Shown here in pieces: positions 1-13,110 of a stretch of 64,000 nucleotides of DNA (within the stretch, counting starts at the first letter, position 1; each line of letters begins with the position of its first letter). The notes beneath the pieces were generated by a model that searched no databases, had not been told where the DNA came from, and saw only the letters and a list, made by a program, of their open reading frames with translations. A program made the position numbers and the translations under genes. The DNA is taken from contig JAITYX010000009.1 in assembly GCA_021018815.1 (NCBI GenBank), positions 4,838,501 to 4,902,500 on the forward strand, written 5' to 3'. Source of the DNA: Talinum fruticosum. Its lineage: Eukaryota > Streptophyta > Magnoliopsida > Caryophyllales > Talinaceae.

Positions 1-2039
1 GCCACTAACAATGATTATCTGTGTAGTCGTTAAATTTTTGTCCTTATTTAATGGATACTAACACATTGTATCATGCAGTGGGGGTGTATTCATTACAACA
101 AAATGACAATTATGAAAATTATCATTATTCTCACGATATTAGCCATACACATATAGCATTGTTTGATCTGTATCGTTAAATTTTTTTACTTAATTAAATA
201 CAATATCTATTTTTATAAATTTATTTTCCTGCCATCCATATTCATCATTAAAAGTTGTTTATTTTCCGCTAATCAACCTCTTCACTACAATAACAACTCC
301 TACTGTAGATCCCATTTGCACGGTATTTGGAGAGGCACAAATGTAGGTAGTCTTATCTATATATGCATCTTTGCAGAGAGATCGATTCCATAAGACCCAT
401 ATTAAAAAAATAAAATTTAAAATTTAAAAGTTACATTTTCCCTACTATTAATATCTTCCCTAGATAATAATATTCCATGTCTAGAAGTCCTATTCTATTT
501 TTGAAACCTTATTTTTTCCTTTTATTTTTTTTTAAAAAAAGAGGCTAGGTTAGCCAAAAGATGGTTATAAGTTCAAGGACGCAAGGTGATTCTTTCCTGT
601 AACGAGCCCATTTCGGTAAATTAAATTATCACTATATTTATTCCTGAGTAGGTAGGTAATTTTTAAAAAGTTTTCGTGTTGTCGATTGCTAGGTGTAATG
701 CAGGCTTTTTCTACCAATCGGGAAGTTTAAAACACAAAAGAAAACATAATGACTAGACACTAATAACAAACATCATTTCATAAACAAGAAAGTAGATGCG
801 AAATACAAAAAACATATATGATATTTCCAAGGCCTATACTCGATCAAGCTCAAAGAAATCAAGCATGTAATGAATAATACATAGATTTAAAATGAACACT
901 ACTAAAACTAATAGTGAACAATTACTAGGACTAAAATGAACACATAGGAAATTATGAGCTTACTGGAGTTAGTTTAGGGGATATAACTTGGTTGCCTATG
1001 GTGATATAGAAAGACCGCGCCAAAAGCACTTACGGGCATGTCTTGGAACTTAACTGGATATAGAAACACTAACAACTAAGTTTAAAAGGATATAACAGGA
1101 ACCACTTGGTTTGGCAAACCAAGATACAACAATTAGGATTTAAGGGGAAAGTTTGAATCCACAAGCTTTAGTTTTCTTCTTCAACTTCATTGTCCTTCAC
1201 AAAACTGAGAAGGGAGGCTTATAGCTTGCCTTTTCCCTCCAAAATATCTTTCCCAACTGCTAAGGAAAAGATTACAGCTAATTACAGTTAACTATAACTA
1301 ATGACAGTGATTAAACTTAAACATAACAACTAAAACTAAAAACTACAAAAGTGAGGATTTGGACTAGACTTCAAGCCAATCAAAATAGTTGCACATTATC
1401 CAACTTGGACCTTTTGTTGGCCTGTTGAGCTTTGGCTTTAAAAGGGTGAGAAATTATTGCAGTCTAGCCTTGCTTGATTCATGCTCTGGCAGCCAACTTG
1501 GCAGCTGAAACAGGCAAGCAAGGCGCTACACGTGCTGACTAAGTTTAGAGGTCCCTAATTGATGCAATTAAACACTAACAAAGTATCCAGCACATAATTA
1601 GAGCTGTTTAAATTATTACAGACCTAATTAGGCAAAACTGTCTAGGAAAAATAACAAAATCTGCTCCAAACTGCCCTTAAGCTTGACTGATCATGGTGAT
1701 CAAACCTGCCAAGGACTGACTTCACTGAATTGCATCTCTTCCTGCATGCTCGAGCTGAATATGATCATGACTGCCTTAACCTGTGATGCACTCAACTTCT
1801 CCTGCTCTCCCTTGGCACTCACCTAATTCTACACTTCAGTTGCAATGGTTGGAGATGCAGAAATATCTCCATCAATATGGTTAGATAATGATAAAACTTT
1901 TGAGAAAAAATATATAAAACAAAATACATGAGTAAAAATAGAATCTAATAACCCCAAAAAGTGTTGGCAATATAAGATAAAGGTAATAACCCAAACAATA
2001 AATTAATGATCCCTATGCATTATGCAGCCAAAATATGGT
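1..2039. other. No gene recognised, AT-rich repeat-like DNA
   Basis: No reading frame here has a recognisable motif; the longest are short and low-complexity. The part from about 700 to 1,860 is less AT-rich and looks like the non-coding part of an old repeat, but I could not find a terminus, primer site or coding motif to name it. Confidence 0.4.
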
Positions 2040-2640
2040 TCACATGCAAGCTACCGTAGTTCTGTAATCCTTATCCTAGATCTCCATGTACTCCTATATT
2101 GTGCCATGTACTCTGTTATTCCTAGAAAATTCAGATCATGTTTAGTCACTTTGTCCCAACTTTTCTTTGGTCTACCTTGTCCTATTTACTCTTTAATATA
2201 AGGTTGATGCATTCACACCTCCTCATTGGCACATATGTACTTCTTCTCTCGACATATTTAAACCATCTAAGCCTACTTTCTCTCATCTTGTCCTCTATAG
2301 GGACTACTTGTACTTCATCTCTAATCACTTCATTTATATACCAATCTTGTATGGCCACACATCCACGGAATTATCATAGTCTCTGCTACTGACATCCTCT
2401 TATTAACTTGAGTCTTCTTAATTGGCTAACGCTATGCTCTATACAGCAATTCCAATCTAACTACCATTCGATAAACATTTCCCTTTAATCTTATTAGGAT
2501 CTTTTTATCACACAACACTCTTGAATCATACTTCCATTTTTTCCATCCCGCCTTCATGCGATGGTTAATCTCATCGTCAATATGCCATTTTCCTAAATAA
2601 TTGTAAGCTCGTTCATGATAATAGTAAAAAGAAAAGGGCT
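2040..2640 (-). pseudogene. LINE (L1-type) reverse transcriptase C-terminal fragment
   Basis: On the minus strand this reads as the tail of a plant non-LTR retrotransposon ORF2, downstream of the reverse transcriptase palm. Visible pieces, in order, are INHRMKAGWKKWK, VLCDKK, IRLKGNVYRMVVR, LLYRA, MSVAE, WMCGHTR, VPIEDKMRESRLRWF, GRPKKSWDKVT and YMAQYRSTWRSRIRI. This is the usual order at the end of plant LINE ORF2, and it stops close to the expected C terminus. The pieces are in more than one frame with stops between them, so it is a dead, 5'-truncated copy. No poly-A tail or target duplication was found. Host genes do not carry this motif string, so the family call is firm although the boundaries are approximate. 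Confidence 0.85.
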
Positions 2641-2725
2641 CAGCAATGATTAATAAATCTGACATTCTAAACTTATAATCCCCATCTATTTGTTCCGATG
2701 AGAAGCATCGCCTTCCTGCACCCAT

Positions 2726-4730
2726 GGTTCATGGCTCCAATGTGAGAAGATTATGTGTCATGATGCGACACCATCCAGTACTATGGTATAGGAGCCACGG
2801 CATGTGCCACGTAGGGCCAGTTTAAGTTTCCCATGAATACCAACTTCACGCGAGGTGTGCTTAGCAAGAAAACGTTAAGGCTTTTGAAAAATAGATTTTT
2901 AAGAAAGGTTTGTTTAGTGATTTTTAAGAAAATTGTTTTATTTTGGAAAGACATTTTAGTCTCGGGATGCATGTCTTAGTTAGAAGAATTAAAATGAAAA
3001 TATGGCCACCGCAAAGCTCAATTAGACCAAAAAGCTAAAACCATCTAGACCAAGAGCCAAGTCCATACAACAACCTAAGGGCTGAGGCTGGCCCGCTAGA
3101 GCTTCCATCCGGCGCCGGCCATCTCGCCAGTATTGTCGAAGCAATTCTGGTCAAATGGCTCTGTTGTCATCCAGATTTCCGCTTTTACCAATTATTATAA
3201 AAAAAAGTCGAGATGCAATTTTAGGAGAAAAATAGATTAAAAAGAGGAGTCGTCGATCGGTCTTGAAAATAAAAAACTAACAAAAAGCACTTTTCTAAAT
3301 TTAGTACAAAGACTCAAAATCCGAAAAGGTTTTAAAAGAGACTTCATTTGTCTTAAACAAATGATCCAGTGTTTAAGGGCAAAGATATGAAATAAAGAGA
3401 AATGATCTTCATTTCACCCGTCAAAAGACGACCTCTACTAATTGAAAGGTGATTTTAAATTGTGTTAAAAAAGACAAGTAATCAACATGCTATAGGAAGA
3501 AATAAAAGACAAAAATATTACATGACGTAAAGCGGTAAATAAAACAAGTAAATGAAAGCAATAAAGACAACTATAAAAGAAAGAAAATCGAGAAAAAATT
3601 ACATCGGGTAGGGCGGAAAGTAAAGCGATTACATCACTAATCCACAATAAGAAAGTGATTAAATAATTGAAATTAAATAAAATGAAAATTAAACTTTGGA
3701 ATGGTGGAAGCGCACCCTCAGGTTGACCCATCCGCTAGGTTTGAATCGCAATTGGATTTCGTCACGGTATAGTGGTGGCAAGCAAAAAAGGCAAAATAAG
3801 GACTTTTTGTGAAAGATTTAGGAAGTGGATTTTGAGAGGGAATGGGAGAGAGTGTAGAGAAGAAAAAGGGAGAGAATTTCAGCAGCTTGGGGGATTTTCC
3901 AACTCCCAATGGCGTGTCAAATGAGATTGGGCTATTTATAAAAATTTTTAAGGTTTAAGAAATCTTAAAAATGGCCTTCGATCTCCAGTTATAGGATAGA
4001 ACCACATCCTAAAATGTCGGAAATGGACAAAGAAAAAATCAGAAAGTTGAACCAGGTTAAAACGACACACGTTAGAGGATCCTAGGGTCCGGCGTTGGAC
4101 GCAAAACGTCATCGTCTAGTCTTTTTTAGAGGGAGAGTTTCTTTTTAATGTTGTGTACTTCAATTTTAGATCCAAACAAGACCTTAAAAAATTATTTGTT
4201 GTCCATTTATCAAATTTCATAAAATAAAAAATCTAAATTTTCAGTCTAATTATGGATAATAGATTATAATGGTTGAGATCAAACAATGCTACATGTACGG
4301 TCAATATTAAAGGAATTATTCATGTGATTCCTATTTTGTTGCATATCTATCACCTTACCCTTTTTGTATCATGTACGTAGATTTCCAATCCAACCATTAA
4401 AAGAATCAAACTTTCCAAAAAGAAAAGACTTGAAAGAATAAAATTTGAGGCTGTAAATATTGTTAGATATAGTTTCTTAACATAATATCACTTTGATTCT
4501 TGCTTGTTTTAAGATGATGGACATATATTTCCTATCAGATGGTCAAGTTACAACAAAATCGTTAAAGTCATATATATTTGGAAAATTAACTAACTATAAG
4601 AAAATGTTTTCCCTATAAAAATAAGTATGATTTTTCTTAAATAAAATTTCTCTTTTCCTTATCAAAAAGACGGAAACTTTCAAAAATTATTTTTAGAAAA
4701 ATAATAGGTGAGCCAATTTTGGGCTCCTTA
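2726..4730. other. No gene recognised
   Basis: No coding motif is visible on either strand. The A-rich stretch at about 3,190-3,700 and the following 3,710-4,130 resemble the non-coding or LTR part of an old LTR element, but no paired copy lies in the window to confirm this. Confidence 0.35.
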
Positions 4731-4734
4731 GAAG

Positions 4735-5640
4735 CACTTCCAATGGATGAACCTATTTTAGACTCACCCGGTGGAGGCTACGAGTTACACATCGACTAAG
4801 AGCCTCATTTTTCTCTCTCCTAAATCCTTACTTCCACGAGTATAAGACTCACCAACAAGGCTTACATATTTAAACAATTCCCTTAAAATCTACTCATCAA
4901 CACATTTAATTATTGTAATTATTTTATTTTATATTATTATTTATTTTCATATTACATACAAAAATTATTCGTGCAATATGAATATTTAAATTACTTATTT
5001 TAGGTTACGAATTTTTTTAAATAAATGATATAATAATATAAAAAAATTTATTAAATAAAAAAGATATAATAATAATAATAACGTAATAATTTTTATTTTT
5101 TATTAAAAAATAACTTTTATAAAACTAATTAGGAAGAGAGAGACAGAGAATCAATGCAAAGAGAGAGATAGAAAAAGGGAGAGAGTAAAATGTTGTAAAA
5201 TTAAATTAGGTAGAAAGAGATCATTAATGAGGAAATTTTCCATGTAGAGAGAGATAGAGAGAGGAAGAGGAAATTAAATGAGGAAAATAGAGAATTAATA
5301 AACTAACAATTTTCCATGTCGATGACATTAAATTAGTAAGAGAGAGAGACAGTTCACAAATCGAGCACAAGACACATGGCAACAAGCTTGGCTTGAGAGA
5401 GGCACCAAGCTCCCCACCGAGCACACCGGCCTCGGGAAACAGCTCGTCTCATCGTGGAGATATCGCGCGCCTCACTAGGCGTGCCACATCGATTAATTGG
5501 GGCACATGAGATTATCATCTGCGGAGGCTCTAAAGTGAGGTTACGCATTGACATATCAACCAAGGGTTAAATTTTTTCGCTCTCCTAAATTTTTTACTTC
5601 TACAACGCAAGACTCATCACCTTAGGTTCACCAAATAAAA
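4735..5640. repeat. Degenerate MITE-like region with imperfect direct repeats
   Basis: Two stretches of about 80-90 bp, near 4,780-4,862 and 5,535-5,618, are imperfect direct repeats sharing the core ctctcctaaat, then ttacttc, then aagactca. Between them are a very AT-rich block (about 4,910-5,120) and an AG-rich block (about 5,120-5,350). A palindromic gagccaattttgggctc lies just upstream. This fits a decayed miniature element or a tandem duplication; I could not define termini. Confidence 0.35.
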
Positions 5641-5831
5641 TATTATTATAAATTTCTAATACAACATATAAAAAAGAAAAAAATACAATTAAAGCAAAAA
5701 AAAAAAGAAAAACAAAAATAATGTAGATGTGTCTCAAATTAACAGGAGTCCATCCTTCTTCTTCAAAGGAAAACCTAACAGCAAATGTGTCACCACCGCC
5801 CACATAAACCACTCTCACACCACAATTGGAG

Positions 5832-7679
5832 TGAAAATTGGAAGTACGAGATGTTTGTCGGATCACGGGAATGAAACCAAATGAAAATCAAATTGCGAAA
5901 CGACCGAAAGACTTGAACCACATGAATGGAATCAAATGGAAATCAGATGATGAAATGACTTTGAAAACTAAAAAGTGAAACTACACTAACATAACTTAAC
6001 AAAGGAATAAACCACGTGAAACTAATTTATCAGAAATTACCAACAAACCAGAAACTAAACTAAATCATCAATAACTCAATTCACTAATCCACTAAATTTA
6101 ACGAACATGATTAACGTCCTATTCGTTAACGACGTTTGGAGTAACTTTTAACGTTTTAATCAATTCAAAACACTAATCAACCAAATATTAGTGTTCGAGA
6201 AGTTAGTGTTTTAACTAACTTTTACACTAACTTATAGCTTTTCAAGTAGTGTTTTTAAAAAGTTAAGAATATTAGCTTTTCACATTTAAAAATAGCGTTT
6301 CATATTTTTTTGACAAAAGTATCCCTTCATTAATTTATATTTGACAAATTATCAATATCCTTTTATGTCAATTTACAATAATTAGTTAACTCAACTACTA
6401 AATTTATCGAATACATTTATTTAACCGCTTAATTGAGCAATTATCCACTAACATTTAAAATCTAATAACTATCAACTATACAAATAGTTATCCATTATTT
6501 AAGCAATTTCATTTTGTCAAACAGAGCCAACAGGAAAATCACAAAATCAAAGTGAAACAGTTAGAAACATTATACCAACAACTCTGTTCCAGTACCAACT
6601 CAAACCAACCGGCATCAATTCGCAAAATTAACTCAGCGTTGAACAATTGAATACCCAAATTCGAACAATGAAATCGGCAATCCAAAATTCGTAAATCAGC
6701 AAAGGAATCCACTCTCAACTGATCTACTTACACTAAATTGCAAAACTAAAAACTGGAAATTTTAGAACTAAAAGCTAGAATTTGAGAACTACAAACTAAA
6801 AAGTTCAGGAAGAAGAAACGGGAAACCTAATCTAGGCTTGCAGCTTGGATTGAATCCTGCCCGCCGTCCGTCTCTTCTTGTTGCTGTCACCGTGCCTTTT
6901 AAAGTCTCGCCATCTCCTCCTTGTCTCGCGCCCAGATCCCGTCTTGAGTAAGTCTTCGGTTGTGGATAGAGAGAGAAATTGAAGGGATATAATTTGAGAT
7001 GGATTGGATTTTGGTCGGCTCGCGTGAAGGTAAAGGCCGAAGAGAGTTTGAGTGAAGGAGGGTCTTTGTTCGAACTTGAGAGGGCCGAGGAGTCTGGAGA
7101 TGAGAGACAGCTTAGGGATGGAGATGGAGTTCTGAGGGCTAGTGTTTCGGCGTGAAGATGAACCCGAAGAGAAACAAGAGGAAGCTTGAGACTTTTGGGG
7201 GTCTTGGATTGGTGAGAGGGTAAGGTTTCTGTGAAGAGGGAAATTAGGGTTTGGAGTGTGAGGGCTGAAGAAGAAGAACGGAACAGGAAGAAGAGCTGGG
7301 TTTCGGGCCTACATGAATTTCGGCCAGAGAGAGAGGAGCGCTAGGTTTCATGGTTCCTTGTGCAGCGCGAAGAAGAAGATAACGAAATTCGGGTTGGGGG
7401 AGGGGGTGGGGTGGCGGTGGTGGAGGCACGTGAGGGAGAAGATGGATGGTGCAGCAGGCGTGCGTGTCACGTGAGGCACGCTCATCACAAGTTTTAGGCT
7501 CGATTTAGGCCAGTTGAAAAATGGGTTCCGATTTTCCAAATTTCAATTCTTGTGATTATTTCTCAGATTTTCCAATGCTTCCTACAAGAATAAAATAAAG
7601 TAAATTAAAATTCTAATTTAATAATTATTACGAATAAAATAAGATGTAAAAAGGTATTAAAAATATTATATACTCAATA
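5832..7679 (-). repeat. 3' LTR of the Ty3/gypsy element
   Basis: Starts tgaaaattggaag on the plus strand and ends tactcaata. Both flanks match the other LTR at 12,459-12,953: left part 5,832-6,085, right part about 7,416-7,679. The middle 1.33 kb is missing from the other copy, so this LTR is 1,848 bp against 495 bp. The middle holds a MITE-like insert (6,113-6,532) and a GC-richer segment at 6,840-7,420. Confidence 0.7.
6113..6532. mobile_element. MITE-like repeat, copy 1
   Basis: The stretch from gttaacgacgtttggagtaac to the end at gtcaaacagagcc resembles 24,424-24,785 in the same order: cgtttggagta, then tagtgttcg, a short tttttaaaaa stretch, then tatgtcaatttaca, gttaactcaac and gactaaatt. 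Such AT-rich elements of about 400 bp, with an end reading ggctctgtttga, are typical of plant hAT-type MITEs. Termini are approximate. Confidence 0.45.
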
Positions 7680-9149
7680 AATATCCATATACCTAAATTT
7701 TGTTCGTCCTTGAGTAAATTAAAACTACAAAAGGAAAATGAAAAAAGAAAAAACTTTTTTATTTTTTACAAAAAATATATATATTAGGGAGAACATATAC
7801 ATATTCCAATCAATAATATCACCTTTGGAACTCAATTATCAACTTGTATATAGGTGTATTATACATATGAAACCTCTCATCTTCTTTTGACAAAAACTAT
7901 GCATTCTTGTTTCCACCTCTTTATTACATTAAGAATAGTGAATATGACCTAGTGCATGATATGTGAGTGTACCATTACTCCCTTACTTTAGATTTACACA
8001 ACTAACTCAACCCACTTGACTAGTACCTTATTTTCACTTTATTTGGGAAGCAAGTCTTGCCTAATATCAACTCTTACCTCAAATGATAGCACACCAGGAG
8101 CACATGCCTCAAAGAGTTCTTGTCATTCTTGATTTTAATTTTTTTTATGCAAAATTCAACAACATGAAGTTTATTTTTGTACACAAGACAAGTGGATAAA
8201 CCAATCAATGATAGTTTTAGACTTGAGAGCAAATGACTTTTATAAAAATAGGTGCGAGACTTTACAAATTCTCATGGTATGTCAAGGTAAAAAATATTAT
8301 TAAAAGCTGTCATACTAAGGGGTTAATGTCATCTTGTATATTTTCCTTTTTACAACTTAACGGTTAAGTTACAAAGGTTCAAAAATCAATCGGAATGCAT
8401 ACAATATCTTCCAAAATTTTTTTTTGAATTTTTGATCAATTTTTCCTAAAAAAGGTTTAAAAGATAGGTTTCCCCACCCCTACACTAAAATTGACAATGT
8501 CTTTATTGTAAGTGGAAAGAACCTCAACGGAAAAGAAAACAAATATTTACAAAACGAAAAGAAGACTAAAAAATAAGTAAACAAAATGACGTGACTCAAA
8601 AAGAAAAAGAGAATAAAGCATCAAATATATACAAAAGAAAATAAAATAAAAGAAAAATAGATTAAGGAACGATTACACCGAGGTTAGATGTTCGGTACAC
8701 CTAAGCTAAAGCCTCTTGACATCAATTCAAATGGACACTTATAGAGCATCAGTTGCTCCATATAAACTTAAGTTGCTATCTCAAATTAAATCTAATTAAA
8801 TCACGTAATAATTTATCAAATTTGCATGAGGAGCTCTCGGCCAAATAAAAGTAACGAAACTAGAGAATTGATGCCAAAGTGAGTACATCCATAATATCAA
8901 TGCAACACCATAAAGGCCCGTTTCAACTTGTCAAATTGTTGAGTCCAAACATCGAATAAGCAAACATATTCACAATTAGCTAACAATTTGGTTCTTCTTT
9001 TAGAAATTTTATCATTATGGATGAATTGTTCGAGGCAGATAAGTAGGTCTTGATTTGTCTTGTTTTCCACTTGTTAACATGTTCATGAGTTCGGTTTGAG
9101 TCAACATTATTAGGTACAGATGTCTTATACTCATGACACATGGACTCAA
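7680..9149. other. 3' interior of the Ty3/gypsy element, no pol visible
   Basis: Reverse transcriptase, RNase H and integrase motifs would be expected between gag and the 3' LTR of an autonomous element. I see none on either strand; the region is AT-rich and closed by stops in all frames. Either pol was deleted or the element was always non-autonomous. Confidence 0.5.
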
Positions 9150-11595
9150 AGGGTTCAATTGATGGTAAGTCATGATGGGGTCAACGAAAAGGACTCATAA
9201 TAAACTAAGAAATTATCATGGTCAATATGCTCAAAACAAACATCGTTTTCTACCGAGATCTTTGATTCAATAAGTGTATTGTGTTCATTCTCACAACGAT
9301 CATGCACTTCGAGCTCATGAACCCATACAATACTAGAAGAGGAAGAATTTATAAGAGATGAAGGTTCTACTATATCGGTAGTATCCTCCTCCTTAGTTTC
9401 CTCTTTGTTAGAAGAAGAAACAGTAGAGATCTTTGTAGAAACACCATCAATAGTGTCCTTAGAAGTATTGGATAAACCAATCTCTCGAGAAGAGGGGAAG
9501 ATAATTTGTAGACCAAAGTGTGAGGATATAATCCTTAGTCACTCACATGGTTATCAATTTCTCTTGCTAACCTAAGGGGTATAATCGAGTTCACTTTCCT
9601 CACGTTATTTCTCACATACGCCTCCCTATAAGAAGAAGCGACAATGCTCTTAGGGTTTACCTCCGGTTGATTAGGAAAAGTTCCTTTCTCTCTATAATTA
9701 GAGGTAGCAAGTTGGGTTAAATGTGTCAATTGTTCACCATAGTTCTAAATATTTTCTCGAGGTGATTATGTTAGCTTTCAAGATTAATAACTCTCTTGTC
9801 AACATTAGTCTAACCAGGAGGAGGTTGGATCCGAGTAATGGGAGATGGTGGTATAAGTACATTGCGCACAACCGGCTAAGTCGGCCTCTTGTAAGAGCCG
9901 GAAGGAAACGAAGTGGGTTGAGGAATGTTATGACCTACAATATTAGGTCCACTACTCCAAGAAAATTAGGGTGATGTTCCCACCCTTCATTAAAGGTAGG
10001 AGAGTAAGGGTTAAACTTAAATCTTTGAAATGCAACATTCACCTACACTTGCTCTTTACTTATAGCCAACTAAGGCAAGTATTCAAACAATAATCTAAGC
10101 CTTGAAAATGAGAACATGACACCAAAGGAATGCGGGAAGATTGGGGTTGAACAGTTAACCCCCTCAACATGTTTTCAAGTATAACCATTTTGGACTCTAG
10201 GTGACTCACATTAGAAACAGCGTGAATGCCCCTCTTTATACCACTAATCTTAAAGCTGAACCTGTCAATTCAGGTGAGCGGATTAAATACGGGTTGGGTC
10301 CATTCGGATTTGGGTAAAATACGGGTCGGGTGTATTTCGAGTTCGGGTAAAATACGAGCAATCATATATCGGGTTATGGGTTTCGGGTCAACCCAACAGT
10401 CGCGATCGTCTTTTTTATCATTTATTCTTCTTTTTTAATTATAACAATCCAACATATTTTTAGCTTAAAATTGCCCATAATTCAATGAAAAAGTATAGTA
10501 TTTGTATTTTGTAAAAAAATCAAAAAATATTCAAAATTTTCATTATAATATTTTTGTGAAGACCCCATTGAGTCGAGCGGCTTAACCGCTAAATTCGTTT
10601 AAATAAGGCAAATAATAGGTTGAATAATAATGACTTGTTATGTTAATGATTTGTTTAAGGTTTCAAGATTTATTACACATCTTCTATTATAATAAGGAGA
10701 TTTATACGCATATTTAATGTATTTTAAAACGAGTTCAAGAAAGGGTTGACCTGGATAGGCCCAACCATCCCATTTTATTCAATAGGAAAATTTGACTTTA
10801 TTTGAACCCGACCCATTGCCCATCCTAGGCGTTATGGTTCAAGTACGGTTAAAATGATTTCAAATAAATGAGAATTAGAGATTTATAATAAACTAAAATT
10901 TATTTTAATTAAAACACCAAACTTTTAAATCATTATGGTAATATTATTTCTAAAAAATAAAAGTATATTATTTAAGATATAGCTAGGTATGTTTACTTCA
11001 CCAAAAACTTTTAAATCATTATGTTAAAGAAGACCACCACGACACATGGACTCTAACATGGTCGTAGTACTGTTGGTCAAGTCTTTCAGTAAACAATTTG
11101 ATAAAGATACACAATTATAAAACATGGTGGAAATATGACCAAAAATTCTTAAATCTTTTAAAGTAATTACGAAATGGTTCTTTATCTATCTCGAATAAAT
11201 TGATTGATTTCATTCCTTAACTTCATAGTTTTACCATAACGAAATATTTTCTCAAAAACTTTCTAATAAAGTCAAGTGAAAATAGAGATATCAATTAAGC
11301 TATACATTCATCTTTTAGTAGCATCTTTTAAAGCAATAGGAATTAAACTAATTCTTATTTCATCATCGGATATATTAGGAAAAAGAATCATAAAAATCAC
11401 TTCATCAAATACCATTAGAAACATGTATGCATATTCAAAACCATGAAATTTTGGGAACATCCGAATATAGTGTGGTCTAAGCAAAAGAGTCACATTAAAT
11501 TCCAAATCAGAAAAGTTAAAACATGAAGAGTTAGAGCTCCTAAGAGGATAAAAGATATCAATCAAAATTCTCGCATGTGGTCCAAATTTAGTCAT
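9150..11595 (-). pseudogene. Ty3/gypsy gag polyprotein remnant
   Basis: Gag forms the retrotransposon capsid. The first piece, 11,595-11,308, contains MFPKFHGFEYAYMFL and FPNISDDEIRISLIPIALKD, which matches the Retrotrans_gag (PF03732) region of plant Tat/Athila elements, where a phrase of the type LPKFHG...FP...IRLKLFPFSLKD is normal. The second, 9,729-9,535, contains REKGTFPNQPEVNPKS, VNSIIPLR and EIDNHVSD, matching the gag C-terminal linker (typically GKFPSQPEVNP ... VNAITLRSGK). An acidic, serine-rich tail follows to about 9,150. The two pieces are separated by about 1.6 kb that includes foreign-looking CGGGT-rich DNA at 10,260-10,850, and by frameshifts. The zinc-knuckle region is not visible. 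The protein cannot be made as it stands. Confidence 0.75.
10260..10850. repeat. CGGGT-rich repeat inserted in gag
   Basis: Repeated words such as gggtcgggt, tacgggt and cgggtaaaatacg fill the first 150 bp, and acccgacccattgccc closes the stretch. The base composition is unlike the AT-rich surroundings. It interrupts the gag remnant and is probably a separate insertion; the element class is not known. Confidence 0.45.
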
Positions 11596-11658
11596 TTTCT
11601 CTTCTTCGATTTCTTAACTCAACAGCTCATGCATTAAATAACCTCACAAATGTGTTTT

Positions 11659-11690
<32 letters not shown>

Positions 11691-12430
11691 GATTTTAATC
11701 AAAAAAAGAAAATAGAAAATAAAAACAAAAATAAGACACAATAATCAAAATAAAAAAGAAATTAAAAATAAAAAGAATAACTAAAATTAGAAAAACATGA
11801 GCCAAAAATTCACAAAAACCCAAGGATTAAACATAGAAATTTTTTTCTCAATTTTTATGACCGAATTATTGCAGAAACTTAAACAAAAACTTGTTGGAAA
11901 AATAAAAACTGTACCTAATTAACTTCTGAAAATTACAGAAAATTCTAAAAATTCAACAAAAATAACCCTAGACTCTAAACAGCCTTTGAAACATGCAGAA
12001 ATTATTAAAACACAAAACTAAAATAGAATCGACTCAAGAAAAATCAGAACAGAAAATCAAAAATAAAAATTCTACACATAAATTTTGTGCACAAGTTTTT
12101 CTCTCTATTTTTGTACTAGACTGAAGAGCAACAACATTTTTTTTTCTTTTCTTGTTTTTGGACAGCAACAAAACAGCTAAAACCAAAATAAGAACTAAGA
12201 CTAAAATAGAGTCATAAATTTCTGGACAGCACCACGGAAAAGTAAACTAAACTTAACCTAAACCAACCTAGCAAAAATAAAAACGAAAAATCGAAAAAAA
12301 TATTGAAACTGAAACTAAGATTACAACTAGCAAAATCAACTCAAATCAAATAATAAAAACATAATCAGAAGCTCACACTTAAACAAAAAATTTATGACTC
12401 AATTTGCAACTTAATTTCAATTATCGCAAT

Positions 12431-12450
12431 CTCCAACAAAGACGCCATTT
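12431..12450 (-). other. Ty3/gypsy primer binding site
   Basis: On the minus strand, eight bases after the 5' LTR, comes aaatggcgtctttgttggag. Plant Tat/Athila elements carry tggcgccgttg... at this place; one C-to-T change separates the first seven bases. Confidence 0.6.
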
Positions 12451-12458
12451 TGATCGAG

Positions 12459-12953
12459 TGAAAATTAGGAGTATAGGATTTTTATCAGACTACAAAGATG
12501 GAACCAAATGGAAATTAAATTGCGAAACGACTCGAAGACTTAAAACATGAAACTAACCTAAACTAAACTAATATGACTTAATAAAAAAATAAACGACACG
12601 AAACTAATTTATCCAAAACTACCAACAAATCAAAAACGAAACGAAATCTTCAATAACTCAATTTTGGGATGCCGAAGAAAAGAGAGGGAGGCTCGTGAGG
12701 GAGAAGATGGATGGTGCAGCAGGCGTGCGTGTCATGTCAGGCATGCTCATGACAAGTTTTGGGCTCTATTTAGGCCTGTTGTAAATTGGTTCCGGTTATC
12801 CAAATTTTAATTCGTTCTGATTATTTCTTAGATTTTGCAACGCTTCTTATTAAATAAATAAATATAATTAAAATTTTAATTTAATAGTTATTACGAATAA
12901 AATAAAATCAAATATAAAAGGTGCTTAAAAATATCACGTTTTTAGACTCAACA
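12459..12953 (-). repeat. 5' LTR of the Ty3/gypsy element, internally deleted
   Basis: It runs from tgaaaattaggag to tagactcaaca on the plus strand and matches both ends of the 5,832-7,679 LTR. The segment corresponding to about 6,083-7,415 is absent. The join is at caataactcaattttggg. Confidence 0.7.
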
Positions 12954-13025
12954 CCCACGTACCTCTATGACATCGTCACCGTCTTCAGCCCTTTGTCTAT
13001 AAACGAATAGAGAAGGGATCCACTT

Positions 13026-13061
13026 ATTTGAGGTAGAAGAATCCATAATTGAAACACATAC

Positions 13062-13110
<49 letters not shown>

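Larger units (their letters stand above)
5832..12953 (-). mobile_element. Ty3/gypsy LTR retrotransposon, gag only
   Basis: Two related LTR sequences in the same orientation, 5,832-7,679 and 12,459-12,953, bound this element. Just inside the right-hand LTR the minus strand reads atggcgtctttgttggaga, a variant of the tggcgcc-type primer binding site of plant Ty3/gypsy elements, so the element runs on the minus strand with its 5' LTR on the right. Gag-like sequence follows at 11,595-11,308 and 9,729-9,535. I found no protease, reverse transcriptase or integrase motif in the rest. The bases next to the two outer ends (tggag and cccac) do not match, so no target duplication is visible. It is most likely an old gag-only or deleted Tat/Athila-type element. 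Confidence 0.75.

Noticed and set aside
5827..12958. Target duplication for the Ty3/gypsy element
   Set aside because: The flanks tggag and cccac do not match, so no duplication is claimed.
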